Shown here one piece after another: positions 6,323 to 13,929 of a stretch of DNA of 18,303 nucleotides. Under the pieces are notes generated by a model. That model had not been told where the DNA came from. It saw only the letters and a program-made list of their open reading frames with translations, and searched no databases. Position 1 is the stretch's first letter. Every line of letters begins with the position of its first letter. This DNA comes from Rhodospirillales bacterium (lineage in GTDB: Bacteria > Pseudomonadota > Alphaproteobacteria > Acetobacterales > Acetobacteraceae). Position numbers and translations under genes: made by a program. The stretch spans positions 1-18,303 of the forward strand of contig JANXSA010000600.1 of NCBI GenBank assembly GCA_025352915.1. The letters run 5' to 3'.

Positions 6323-6360
6323 ATGGATGGGGTCAAGGGGCCGCCGGAGGCTTGCTTACT
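6323..6360 (+). repeat. GGGGTCAAGGGGCC element, copy B (shortened)
   Basis: ATGGATGGGGTCAAGGGGCC runs straight into GCCGGAGGCTTGCTTACT, so the second hairpin arm (GGCCCCTTG) seen in copies A and C is missing. It faces copy C across 25 bases, forming an imperfect inverted pair upstream of tctC. Confidence 0.75.
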
Positions 6361-6425
6361 TCTCACGCGATGTTTGACTTTGGGCGAAACTTCTGGCGTC
6401 CGTTGCCGAAACTGGGAGACCTCAG

Positions 6426-7388
6426 ATGCAACTGACCAAGCGTGAACTTGTCCTCGCCGCACTGGCCGTTGCCGCCGGGAGCCGGACCGCCGCAGCACAG
6501 GTTGTCGAGCAATTGCAGATATTCGTGCCGGCGGCGCCTGGCGGCGGTTGGGACCAGACTGCGCGCACCATCGATGCGGTGCTGCGCGCCAACGGCCAGA
6601 TCAAGACATCGCAGGTGACCAATGTGCCCGGCGCCGGCGGGGTGGTCGGGCTGCCGCAGTTCCTCAACCAGTGGCGCGGCCGGCCGAACGCGGTGATGGT
6701 TGGCGGTATGGTGATGGTTGGCGCGATCATCGCCAACAAGGCGCCGGTGAAGCTGACCAGTACGGTGCCGGTGGCACGGCTGACCGGCGAGTTCGAGGTG
6801 CTGGTGGTGCCGCCGACTTCGCCGTTCAAGAATGCGGGCGATTTCGCCGCGGCACTGAAGGCCGATCCGGGCAAGGTGCCGGTGGCCGGCGGTTCGGCGG
6901 GCGGCACCGACCACATCATGCTGGGCATGATCGGCAAGGCCGTCGGCGTGCCGGCGGGCAAACTGAGCTATGTGGCCTTTGCCGGCGGCGGGCCGGCCCA
7001 GGCGGCGCTGCTGGGCGGGCATGTTGCGGCCGGCATTTCCGGCTGGGGCGAGTTCAGCGAACAGGTCAAGGCGGGCAAGCTGCGGGCGCTGGCGATTTCC
7101 GCCGATGTGCGTCAGCCCGGCATCGACGTTCCGACGCTGAAAGAGCAGGGCATCGATGTCGAGCTGTTTAACTGGCGCGGGGTGTTCGCGCCGCCGGGGG
7201 TCACCGCGGCACAGCGGGATGCGATGATCGCGTTGATGGAGACGATGGCGAAGTCGGAGGCCTGGCTGGCGGAGTGCAAGAAGCGCGACTGGACCTCGAT
7301 CCCGTTGTTCGGCGATGCCTATGCCCAATACCTGGAGACTGAGACGGCGCGCATCGAGGCGATCCTGAAAGACCTCGGGCTGGCGTGA
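6426..7388 (+). CDS. tctC: TTT-family periplasmic substrate-binding protein (TctC/Bug)
   Basis: This 320-residue protein is the extracytoplasmic solute receptor of a tripartite tricarboxylate transporter. A signal peptide spans about residues 1-24 (KRELVLAALAVAAG, cleavage near TAAA/Q). The mature part shows the family pattern: IFVPAAPGGGWDQTAR (ligand-binding Gly loop), VTNVPGAGGVVGLPQFL, GGSAGGTDHIMLGM, and AAGISGWGEFSEQVKAGKLRAL. The ligand is a carboxylate in characterised relatives; here it is unknown. The ATG at 6426 has GGAG at 6414-6417. It is followed 4 bases later by tctB, in the order C-B-A. Confidence 0.92.
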   Translation: MQLTKRELVLAALAVAAGSRTAAAQVVEQLQIFVPAAPGGGWDQTARTIDAVLRANGQIKTSQVTNVPGAGGVVGLPQFLNQWRGRPNAVMVGGMVMVGAIIANKAPVKLTSTVPVARLTGEFEVLVVPPTSPFKNAGDFAAALKADPGKVPVAGGSAGGTDHIMLGMIGKAVGVPAGKLSYVAFAGGGPAQAALLGGHVAAGISGWGEFSEQVKAGKLRALAISADVRQPGIDVPTLKEQGIDVELFNWRGVFAPPGVTAAQRDAMIALMETMAKSEAWLAECKKRDWTSIPLFGDAYAQYLETETARIEAILKDLGLA

Positions 7389-7392
7389 GCCG

Positions 7393-7902
7393 GTGACCGC
7401 GCGCGCCCCGCATGGGCTGGCCAGCTTTGGCAGACCAGCCTGGCCCGAGACCCTGATCGGGCTTGGGCTTTTGGGTTTGGCGGGGCTGGTGTGGTGGCAG
7501 ACCGGGGCGATCGCCAGCACGCCGATGTATGCCAAGGTGGGGCCGCGGATTTTTCCGTACCTCACCGCGCTCGGGCTGGGGGCGATGGCGCTGGCGATGG
7601 TGGTGCAGGGGCTGCGCGGCGGCTGGCAGCCGGAGGAGGAGCGCGAGGTCACGACCGACTGGCGGGCCGTGTTTTTCGTCGTTGCGGGGCTGTTTTTCAA
7701 TGTGGCGCTGATCGTGCCGCTGGGCTTTACCGCAGCCTCGGTGGTGATGTTCGTGTTGGTGGCGCATGGCTTTGGCAGCCGGGCGCCGCTGCGCGATGCC
7801 GGCATCGCGCTGGTGTTTTCGCTGGCGGCGTTCTTTGGCTTTGCCAAGGCGCTGGGGGTGAATATCGGCGCGGGCTTGATCGAACGCCTGTTGGGGGCTT
7901 GA
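7393..7902 (+). CDS. tctB: TTT-family small membrane subunit TctB
   Basis: The 169-residue inner-membrane protein has four to five hydrophobic segments (about 20-36, 53-73, 91-110, 112-126 and 136-156) and the TctB-typical VGPRIFPYL at 49-57. It pairs with TctA to form the transporter. The start is GTG 7393, 4 bases after the tctC stop; a later start would cut into the first helix. It ends 4 bases before tctA, so the three genes form a tight operon. Confidence 0.88.
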   Translation: MTARAPHGLASFGRPAWPETLIGLGLLGLAGLVWWQTGAIASTPMYAKVGPRIFPYLTALGLGAMALAMVVQGLRGGWQPEEEREVTTDWRAVFFVVAGLFFNVALIVPLGFTAASVVMFVLVAHGFGSRAPLRDAGIALVFSLAAFFGFAKALGVNIGAGLIERLLGA

Positions 7903-7906
7903 GGCG

Positions 7907-9403
7907 ATGGAAACCCTTGCAGCACTCGGGGCGGGCTTTGCCGTGGCGCTCAGCCCGGAGAATTTGTTGTGGTGCCTGTTGGGCACCTCGCTCGGCACCG
8001 CGATCGGCGTGCTGCCGGGGTTGGGGCCGGCGCTGACGATCGCGCTGTTGCTGCCGATCACGTTTCAGGTGCCGGCGACCGCCGCTTTCATCCTGTTCGC
8101 CGGCATCTATTACGGCGCGATGTATGGCGGCTCGACCACCTCGATCCTGCTGAACACGCCGGGCGAGAGTGCCACCATCGTCACAGCCCTCGAGGGCAAC
8201 CGGATGGCGCGCTCCGGCCGGGCGGGGGCGGCGCTGGCGACGGCGGCGATTGGCAGTTTCGTGGCGGGCACGATCGGCACGCTGGGGATCACCTTCCTGG
8301 CGCCGGTGGTGGTGGATTTCGCGCTGAAATTCGGGCCGGCGGAGTATTTTTCCCTCATGGTGGTGGCGTTCGTCACCGTCTCCGCCGTGCTGGGGTCGTC
8401 GCCGGTACGCGGGCTGGCGTCGCTGTTCTTTGGCATCTGGCTCGGGCTGATCGGCATTGATTTGCAGACCGGGCAGGCGCGCTTCACCTTCGGGCTGGAC
8501 GAATTGCTTGATGGTGTCAACGTGATCGTCGTGGCGGTCGGGTTGTTTGCCATTGGCGAGACGCTGTACGTGGCGGCACGCCGCCATGCCGGGCAGGACG
8601 AGATCATTCCGTTGCGCGGCTCGTTATACATGACGCGGGCGGAATGGTCGCGCTCGTGGAAGCCGTGGCTGCGCGGGGCGGCGATCGGGTTTCCGATCGG
8701 CGCCATGCCGGCCGGCGGGGCGGAAGTGCCGACCTTCCTGAGCTACTGGACCGAAAAGAAGCTCTCCAAGCACCCCGAGGAATTCGGCACCACCGGGGCG
8801 ATCGAGGGGGTGGCCGGGCCGGAGGCGGCGAATAATGCCTCGGCCGCCGGGGTGCTGGTGCCGATGCTGACGCTGGGGCTGCCGACCGGGGCGACGGCGG
8901 CGATCATGCTGTCGGCGTTCCAGAGCTATGGCATCAATCCCGGCCCGCTGCTGTTCCAGAGCCAGCCGGCGCTGGTCTGGGGGCTGATCGCCAGCCTGTA
9001 TATCGCCAACATCATGCTGCTGGTGCTGAACCTGCCGCTGGTTGGGTTGTGGGTGCGTATCCTGCGCATTCCGCCGCCGCTGCTGTATGCGGGCATCCTG
9101 GTGTTCGCCACCATCGGCACCTATGGCATCTCCAACTCGGTGGTCGACCTGATGCTGCTGTATGCGATCGGGGCGGTGGGGTTCCTGATGCGGCGCTATG
9201 ATTTCCCAACTGCGCCGGTGGTGATCGGGATGATCCTGGGGCCGCTGGCGGAGCAGGAATTCCGCCGGGCGATGACGATTTCCAACGGCGATTGGGGGGT
9301 GTTCGTGACGAAACCACTCTCGGCAACGCTGCTGGCGCTGGCGGCGCTGGCTTTGGCCGGGCCGCTGCTGTGGCGGCTTTCGCGGCGGAGGAGGACGGCA
9401 TGA
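7907..9403 (+). CDS. tctA: TTT-family large membrane subunit TctA
   Basis: The 498-residue, roughly 12-helix protein is the transport channel subunit of the TTT system. It carries the two family signatures: GVLPGLGP at 34-41 and [19 protein letters not shown] at 69-87. The second half repeats the pattern with [20 protein letters not shown] and then [15 protein letters not shown]. Length is typical. TctA and TctB use the ion gradient to import the acid delivered by TctC. The stop TGA overlaps the start of the PHP gene as ATGA. Confidence 0.95.
   Translation: METLAALGAGFAVALSPENLLWCLLGTSLGTAIGVLPGLGPALTIALLLPITFQVPATAAFILFAGIYYGAMYGGSTTSILLNTPGESATIVTALEGNRMARSGRAGAALATAAIGSFVAGTIGTLGITFLAPVVVDFALKFGPAEYFSLMVVAFVTVSAVLGSSPVRGLASLFFGIWLGLIGIDLQTGQARFTFGLDELLDGVNVIVVAVGLFAIGETLYVAARRHAGQDEIIPLRGSLYMTRAEWSRSWKPWLRGAAIGFPIGAMPAGGAEVPTFLSYWTEKKLSKHPEEFGTTGAIEGVAGPEAANNASAAGVLVPMLTLGLPTGATAAIMLSAFQSYGINPGPLLFQSQPALVWGLIASLYIANIMLLVLNLPLVGLWVRILRIPPPLLYAGILVFATIGTYGISNSVVDLMLLYAIGAVGFLMRRYDFPTAPVVIGMILGPLAEQEFRRAMTISNGDWGVFVTKPLSATLLALAALALAGPLLWRLSRRRRTA
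9387..9394 (+). promoter_or_regulatory. Ribosome binding site deciding the PHP gene start
   Basis: GGAGGAGG, inside the end of tctA, lies 5 bases before ATG 9400. This fixes the start at 9400 rather than upstream in-frame codons from 9292. Confidence 0.8.
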
Positions 9404-10311
9404 CACTGGCCAGTTTTACCAAGCCCGGCCGTTTCCTGCGCGGCAACCTGCACACCCACAGCACGCGCTCGGACGGCAAACTGGCGCCCGCGGAGGTGTC
9501 GCGGCGCTACCGGGCGATGGGGTATGATTTCTATGCCCTGACCGATCATTTCCTGGCGCGCTACGACTGGCCGATAACCGACACCACTGGCCATCGCGCG
9601 CCGGGCTTCACCACGCTGATCGGCGCGGAGCTGCACAGCGGCAAGACCTCGCAGGGCGATATCTGGCACATCCTGGCTGTCGGGCTGCCGTTCGATTTTG
9701 CGCCGGCGGCGGCCGATGAGAGCGGGCCAGATCTGGCGCGGCGGGCGATGGCGGCCGGGGCCTTCGTGGCGATCGCGCATCCGCAGTGGTACGGGCTGAC
9801 CGAGGCGGATGGGCGGGCGTTGTCCTTCGTGCATGCGGTCGAGATCTATAACCACAACTGTCTGATCGACGCCGATCGGGCGGATGGCGCCTATCTGCTG
9901 GACCGGATGCTGGGCGAGGGGCACGACTTCACCGCGATTGCCGTCGATGACGCGCATTTCGGCGACGCGGCGGACGAGAACGCCGATGCCTTCGGCGGCT
10001 GGGTGATGGTCAAGGCGACGGAGAACGCGCCCGAGGCAATCCTGGCGGCGCTGAAGGCGGGCGACTTCTATGCCACCCAGGGGCCGGCGTTCCACGACAT
10101 GCGCATCGAGGGCGACACGCTGATCGTGCGGACTTCGGCGGTGACGCGGGTCATGGCGCTGGGGGCGGCATCGCGCGCGGTGAAGGTGGCGGGGCAGGCG
10201 ATGACCGAGGCACGGCTCGACCTGACGAAGCTGCGCGGCGGCTGGGTGCGGGTGGTGGCGATCGATGGCGCCGGGCGCAAGGCGTGGACGAACCCGATGC
10301 GGATTGGGTGA
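9400..10311 (+). CDS. PHP-domain metal-dependent phosphoesterase
   Basis: The 303-residue protein has the PHP metal-binding pattern: [11 protein letters not shown] (His18, His20, Asp25), ALTDHF (Asp49, His50), Glu77, AHPQWYG (His127) and VDDAH (Asp184, His186). PHP proteins hydrolyse phosphate esters or act on related substrates; the substrate here is unknown. This stand-alone form, followed by a beta-rich tail, differs from polymerase PHP domains and from histidinol phosphatase. ATG 9400 overlaps the tctA stop, implying translational coupling, so the enzyme probably serves the imported substrate or its regulation. A strong hairpin follows the stop. Confidence 0.85.
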   Translation: MTLASFTKPGRFLRGNLHTHSTRSDGKLAPAEVSRRYRAMGYDFYALTDHFLARYDWPITDTTGHRAPGFTTLIGAELHSGKTSQGDIWHILAVGLPFDFAPAAADESGPDLARRAMAAGAFVAIAHPQWYGLTEADGRALSFVHAVEIYNHNCLIDADRADGAYLLDRMLGEGHDFTAIAVDDAHFGDAADENADAFGGWVMVKATENAPEAILAALKAGDFYATQGPAFHDMRIEGDTLIVRTSAVTRVMALGAASRAVKVAGQAMTEARLDLTKLRGGWVRVVAIDGAGRKAWTNPMRIG

Positions 10312-10314
10312 GAG

Positions 10315-10343
10315 AGCAAGGCTGGGCTCCGCCCAGCCTTGCT
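10315..10343. terminator. Perfect 13-bp hairpin between convergent genes
   Basis: AGCAAGGCTGGGC (10315-10327) pairs perfectly with GCCCAGCCTTGCT (10331-10343) around TCC. It fills nearly all of the 33-base gap between the PHP stop and the kinase stop. It lacks a long T-run but is symmetric, so it could end transcription from both sides. Confidence 0.65.
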
Positions 10344-10344
10344 G

Positions 10345-12240
10345 CTAGGGCTTTACCCGAAACAAGAGCACCTCCGCCCGCGCCGCCGTGCCAGTGGCCT
10401 GTGCCGCGCGGTCGAGTTCGCGTTGCAGCACCGCGAGATATTCCCCCACCGGCTCTTGTGCCGACCGCGCGCCGAGGTCGAGCGCACGGGCCGTGGCGAT
10501 CGCGGTCAGCATATGCTGCCCCGGCCGCGACGGCGCGGTCGCCTGGAGGCGGATGCTCCACTGGCCGGAGGGGACCGTGCGGCGCATCACGTGGTGCACC
10601 ACCCCGTCATTGCCGTGCAGGTCGACTTGCAGCATGCCGCCGCCGGTACCTTGCAGGGTGGCGGCAAACGGCGCGCCGGCGGCGACCTCGCCATCGGCCA
10701 TCGCCAGGCGCAGCGTCTCGCGCACCCGTTCGCGCCGCACTGCAGCGCCGAGGACCGCGATCGGCGGACACAGGCCGGGATCGAGCGGATCGGTGGCGAC
10801 CTGGAGACGATAGCCGCCGGCGCGCGCATGGTTCAGAAAACTTTCCAACGTCAGGTCCTGCCGCGCCGGGCCGGTGACGCTGATCACGCCGGCGTCGTCC
10901 TGTGATAGCAGCACAAGGGCGCAGGGCAGCGTGGCCGCTTCGATGCGCAACGCCGCCAGCCCGGTCGAGACCGGGATCGCCGGCGGCGATTGCGGCGTCG
11001 CCACCGGCTGCGGCGGGGCCGGCATGGCCGCGGGCGGCGGGAGCGGGAAGACCGGCGTCGGCAGCGACGGCACGACTGCCGCCTGGCGCGGCGGCGAAGG
11101 GGACGGCGGCTGGAACAGGGTGCGGCCGAAACCGACCCCCAGTGCGATCACTGCCGCCAACGCACCGGCCCCGACGAACCACGGCCACAGGCGCCGGGCG
11201 GGCGCCGCGATGTTGCCCGCCGATGCTATCGTAGACGGGGCGGTCGTCGACGGTGCCGGCGGCGCGATGGTTAGCACTGGCGTGGGCGCGGGAGTTGGCG
11301 CGGCGTCGCGCGTGACCGAATGCGCCTGGGTCAGCATCTGCGCCATCGCGCCGGCCGAGCCCGGCCGGTCGGCGGGGTCCAGCGCCAGGGCGGCGTCGAT
11401 CACCGCAAGGAAGCCTGCGTCATACCGGCCGGCACCGATTTCCACCGCGGGTGCCATCGGTCCGATCGCGCGCGACGAGGCGGCGTGCTGGCGGGTGATG
11501 GCGTCCGTGACCTTGCCGCCGATCGCCTCGTAGCCGATCGCGCCGACGGCGTAGATGTCGGAGAACGGGCCCTGGCGGGTGCCGAGAATCTGTTCCGGCG
11601 GTGCGTAGCCGCCCGAGAAAATCTGGGTGAAGCCGTGCGTCTGCTGGCCGCGCGCCTCGCGCGAGGAGCCGAAATCGATCAGCACCGGGCGGATGTCGTC
11701 GCGCAACAGGATATTGGCCGGCTTGATGTCGCGGTGCATCAGCCCGGCCTCGTGCACCACGGCGAGGCCGGCCAGGATCTCGGACAGGATGCGGCGCAGG
11801 TCTTCCTGCGGCATGCCGCCGGGGTGGTCGCGCAGGGCTGCCTGGAGCGTGCGGCCGATGATGTATTCCATCACCATGTAGGCGGTACCGTTCGCCTCGA
11901 AGAACGTCTGCACCCGCACGATGTCGGTCTGGCCGGCGCGGGTGCGGCCGAGGCCGATCAGGGCGCGCGCCTCGTAGACGAAGCGGCTGCGGCAATCGTC
12001 GAAGACCTGGGCCTCGCCGGCCGAGGCGGCGTGCACCTGCATGCCCTGGCGGACGGCAAATTGGCGCGGGAAGTATTCCTTGAGGGCGAAAAACTGGCCC
12101 AGCAGGTCCTCGGCCAGATAGGTCACGCCAAAGCCACCGCGGCCGAGCAGGCGGACAATGCGATAGCCGTTCAGCACCGTGCCCTGGGCGAGCACGTCGT
12201 TCGGCCAGATGGCGTCGTCGCGCGAAGCCTGGTCGCTCAT
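10345..12240 (-). CDS. Membrane-anchored Ser/Thr protein kinase
   Basis: The 631-residue protein begins with a Hanks-type kinase domain (about 26-305): Gly loop GRGGFGVTY at 33-41, ATP-binding Lys54 in ALKEYF, Glu90, the catalytic loop HRDIKPANILL from 169 (Asp171, Asn176), DFG at 189-191 and APPEQ at 213-217. All catalytic residues are present. A Pro/Ala/Thr linker follows, then one membrane helix (351-371, LWPWFVGAGALAAVIALGV), another Pro-rich stretch and a C-terminal domain of about 200 residues that should lie in the periplasm. The part around LQVDLHGNDGVVHHVM resembles DUF4384-like domains seen in other bacterial kinases. The signal and targets are unknown, and no phosphatase or secretion genes are adjacent. 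ATG 12240 overlaps the stop of a possible 9-codon leader. Confidence 0.92.
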   Translation of the reverse strand: MSDQASRDDAIWPNDVLAQGTVLNGYRIVRLLGRGGFGVTYLAEDLLGQFFALKEYFPRQFAVRQGMQVHAASAGEAQVFDDCRSRFVYEARALIGLGRTRAGQTDIVRVQTFFEANGTAYMVMEYIIGRTLQAALRDHPGGMPQEDLRRILSEILAGLAVVHEAGLMHRDIKPANILLRDDIRPVLIDFGSSREARGQQTHGFTQIFSGGYAPPEQILGTRQGPFSDIYAVGAIGYEAIGGKVTDAITRQHAASSRAIGPMAPAVEIGAGRYDAGFLAVIDAALALDPADRPGSAGAMAQMLTQAHSVTRDAAPTPAPTPVLTIAPPAPSTTAPSTIASAGNIAAPARRLWPWFVGAGALAAVIALGVGFGRTLFQPPSPSPPRQAAVVPSLPTPVFPLPPPAAMPAPPQPVATPQSPPAIPVSTGLAALRIEAATLPCALVLLSQDDAGVISVTGPARQDLTLESFLNHARAGGYRLQVATDPLDPGLCPPIAVLGAAVRRERVRETLRLAMADGEVAAGAPFAATLQGTGGGMLQVDLHGNDGVVHHVMRRTVPSGQWSIRLQATAPSRPGQHMLTAIATARALDLGARSAQEPVGEYLAVLQRELDRAAQATGTAARAEVLLFRVKP

Positions 12241-12266
12241 CGCGGCGGAACCTCGGATCGCGGCAT
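12237..12266 (-). CDS. Possible 9-residue leader peptide upstream of the kinase
   Basis: ATG 12264-12266 starts a nine-codon frame (MPRSEVPPR) preceded by AAAAGGAG at 12277-12284, a better ribosome binding site than the kinase's own. Its TGA overlaps the kinase ATG as ATGA. This arrangement would couple kinase translation to the leader. It may be chance, since short frames are common. Confidence 0.3.
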   Translation of the reverse strand: MPRSEVPPR

Positions 12267-12282
12267 CGAGGCCGGTCTCCTT

Positions 12283-12312
12283 TTGTTAGGAAGCGGGTTG
12301 TTGGGAAGCAGG
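12283..12312. repeat. Tandem 15-bp direct repeat
   Basis: TTGTTAGGAAGCGGG (12283-12297) is followed directly by TTGTTGGGAAGCAGG (12298-12312), 13 of 15 bases identical. It sits upstream of the kinase gene and overlaps the leader's ribosome binding site by two bases. Confidence 0.7.
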
Positions 12313-12371
12313 TTGGGCGGGTTTGCCGGGGGCAACCTAGCGGATCGCCGCCGCTCGCACCACAATAGCTC

Positions 12372-12385
12372 CGGTGAATTCACCG
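12372..12385. promoter_or_regulatory. 14-bp perfect palindrome, candidate operator
   Basis: CGGTGAATTCACCG is a perfect palindrome in the 188-base gap between the divergent kinase and oxidoreductase genes, 43 bases before ATG 12429. Its size and place suit a dimeric repressor site. No regulator gene is adjacent. Confidence 0.4.
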
Positions 12386-12428
12386 CGATCCCCGCGCGGC
12401 ACGCGGGGGCCGCCAAGGAGGATACGAG

Positions 12429-12893
12429 ATGAGCGATGCAAAACTGGCGCCGAACCTGCCGCAATGGATGGTCGACCATGTCGGCCGCTATTTGTCGAGC
12501 GGCGGCACCGACGGGCATATGTACACCATCAACGCGCCGAACCTGCCGACCATGTCGGTGCCGTCGCTGCTGCTGACCACCGCGGGACGCAAGAGCGGCG
12601 AGAAGTTCCTGTTCCCGCTGTTCTACGGTCAGGCGGGCAGTTCCTATTTCGTCATCGCGTCCAAGGGCGGGGCGCCCGCCCATCCCGGCTGGTATCGCAA
12701 CCTGCTGGCCAATCCGGTGGTGGAAGTGCAGGTCGGCACCGCGAAGATGCAGGCCCGCGCACGCACCGCTTCGGGCACCGAGCGGGCGGCGCTGTGGGAG
12801 AAGGGGGTGGCGATCTGGCCGCCCTTTGCCGACTATCAGCGTAAGGCAGTCGACCGGGAGATTCCGATCGTGGTGCTCGACCCGGTAGCCTGA
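12429..12893 (+). CDS. Deazaflavin-dependent (Ddn-like) nitroreductase family protein
   Basis: The 154-residue protein fits the F420/FMN split-barrel family typified by mycobacterial Ddn (Pfam PF04075). Markers are LLLTTAGRKSGEKFLFPLFYG, ASKGGAPAHPGWYRNLLANP and VEVQVGTAKMQARARTA. Known members use F420H2 to reduce quinones or nitro compounds; the cofactor here cannot be told. The ATG has AAGGAGG at 12415-12421, spaced 7 bases. The GST gene follows 34 bases later, so both are probably co-transcribed, fitting a detoxification role. Confidence 0.87.
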   Translation: MSDAKLAPNLPQWMVDHVGRYLSSGGTDGHMYTINAPNLPTMSVPSLLLTTAGRKSGEKFLFPLFYGQAGSSYFVIASKGGAPAHPGWYRNLLANPVVEVQVGTAKMQARARTASGTERAALWEKGVAIWPPFADYQRKAVDREIPIVVLDPVA

Positions 12894-12927
12894 TACCCAC
12901 GACCCCCTGCCTTCTGGAGCGCATTGC

Positions 12928-13797
12928 ATGAACGATATCCCGGACTACACACCGCCCGAGATTTGGACCTGGAACAAGGCCAATGGCGGCCGGTTCGCCA
13001 GCATCAACCGGCCAATCGCCGGCCCCACGCACGACAAGGAACTGCCGGTCGGAAAGCACCCGATGCAGCTTTATTCGCTCGGCACGCCCAATGGCCAGAA
13101 GGTCACGGTGATGCTGGAAGAGCTGCTGGCGCTCGGCCATGCCGGCGCGGAATACGATGCCTGGCTGATCAAGATCGGCGACGGCGATCAGTTCGGCAGC
13201 GGCTTTGTCGCCATCAACCCGAACTCCAAGATCCCCGCCCTGCTCGACCGCAGCGGACCGACCCCAATCCGGGTATTCGAATCCGGCGCGATCCTGATGC
13301 ACCTGGCCGAGAAGTTCGGCGCCTTTCTGCCGACCGAACCGGCGGCGCGGGCGGAGTGCCTGTCCTGGCTGTTCTGGCAGATGGGCAGTGCGCCGTATCT
13401 CGGCGGCGGCTTCGGGCATTTCTATGCCTATGCGCCGATGAAGAACGAATACGCCATCGACCGCTTCGCCATGGAGACCAAGCGCCAGCTCGACGTGCTG
13501 GACCGCCGTCTGGCGGAAAGCGCCTATCTCGGTGGCGCCGACTACACCATCGCCGACATCGCGGTCTGGCCCTGGTACGGCGGGCTGGCCAAGGGGCTGC
13601 TGTATGGCGCCGGGACGTTCCTGGGGGTGGACGAATACAAAAATGTCCAGCGCTGGGCTGACATAATCGCCGCGCGCCCGGCGGTGAAGCGCGGGCGGAT
13701 CGTCAACCGGATGTCCGGCGAGCCGTCGCAGCAATTGCATGAGCGGCACGATGCGAGCGATTTTGATACCAAGACGCAGGACAAGATCGCGAGCTAA
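12928..13797 (+). CDS. yghU: YghU-like glutathione S-transferase / disulfide-bond reductase
   Basis: This 289-residue protein closely follows E. coli YghU (Nu-class GST). It has the N-terminal extension (YTPPEIWTWNKANGGRFASI), the thioredoxin-fold active-site loop TPNGQKVTVMLEEL (Thr53, Asn55), the glutathione-binding NPNSKIPAL (97-105) and ESGAIL (118-123), and a helical C-terminal domain with YLGGADYTIADIAVWPWY. YghU reduces small disulfides using two glutathiones. The start at 12928 gives the expected full N-terminal extension. It ends 132 bases before the convergent dnaE2 stop. Confidence 0.93.
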   Translation: MNDIPDYTPPEIWTWNKANGGRFASINRPIAGPTHDKELPVGKHPMQLYSLGTPNGQKVTVMLEELLALGHAGAEYDAWLIKIGDGDQFGSGFVAINPNSKIPALLDRSGPTPIRVFESGAILMHLAEKFGAFLPTEPAARAECLSWLFWQMGSAPYLGGGFGHFYAYAPMKNEYAIDRFAMETKRQLDVLDRRLAESAYLGGADYTIADIAVWPWYGGLAKGLLYGAGTFLGVDEYKNVQRWADIIAARPAVKRGRIVNRMSGEPSQQLHERHDASDFDTKTQDKIAS

Positions 13798-13929
13798 GGC
13801 TGGGCTCCGCCCAGACCCGCGTCGTGCGAAGCACGCTCACGCGTGTCGGGCCGAGCCCCCTGGACCCTCATGAATTAAGGTCCAGGGGCTTGGCCCCTGG
13901 CGGGTCCAGGGCAGAGCCCTGGCCTTTCT
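13798..13929. repeat. Repeat cluster of hairpins between yghU and dnaE2
   Basis: The gap is a string of palindromes: GGGCTCCGCCC near 13802-13812 (same core as 10323-10334), GTGCGAAGCAC at 13824-13834, CCCCTGGACC 13857-13866 with GGTCCAGGGG 13879-13888, CCAGGGGC 13882-13889 with GCCCCTGG 13893-13900, and CCAGGGC 13906-13912 with GCCCTGG 13916-13922. Two of these overlap and are mutually exclusive folds. They resemble Acetobacteraceae intergenic repeats as I recall them. Confidence 0.7.
13882..13929. terminator. Likely terminator hairpins between convergent yghU and dnaE2
   Basis: Two consecutive hairpins with 3-base loops (TTG and AGA) lie between the convergent genes. The second is followed by CCTTTCTT on the + strand, a weak T-rich tail suited to ending yghU transcription. 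Confidence 0.45.

Larger units (their letters stand above)
6173..6425. other. Divergent promoter region with repeats
   Basis: This 253-base gap separates the - strand CoA-transferase operon from the + strand tct operon. It holds a candidate - strand promoter (6209-6237), an inverted hairpin element (6250-6297) and a shortened direct copy of it (6323-6360). Towards tctC there is a TTGACT at 6374-6379, but no good -10 box 16-18 bases on. GGAG at 6414-6417 serves tctC. No gene is seen. Confidence 0.6.

Noticed and set aside
6363..7925. 520-codon open frame on the - strand
   Set aside because: Antisense to tctC and tctB, with composition of a shadow frame.
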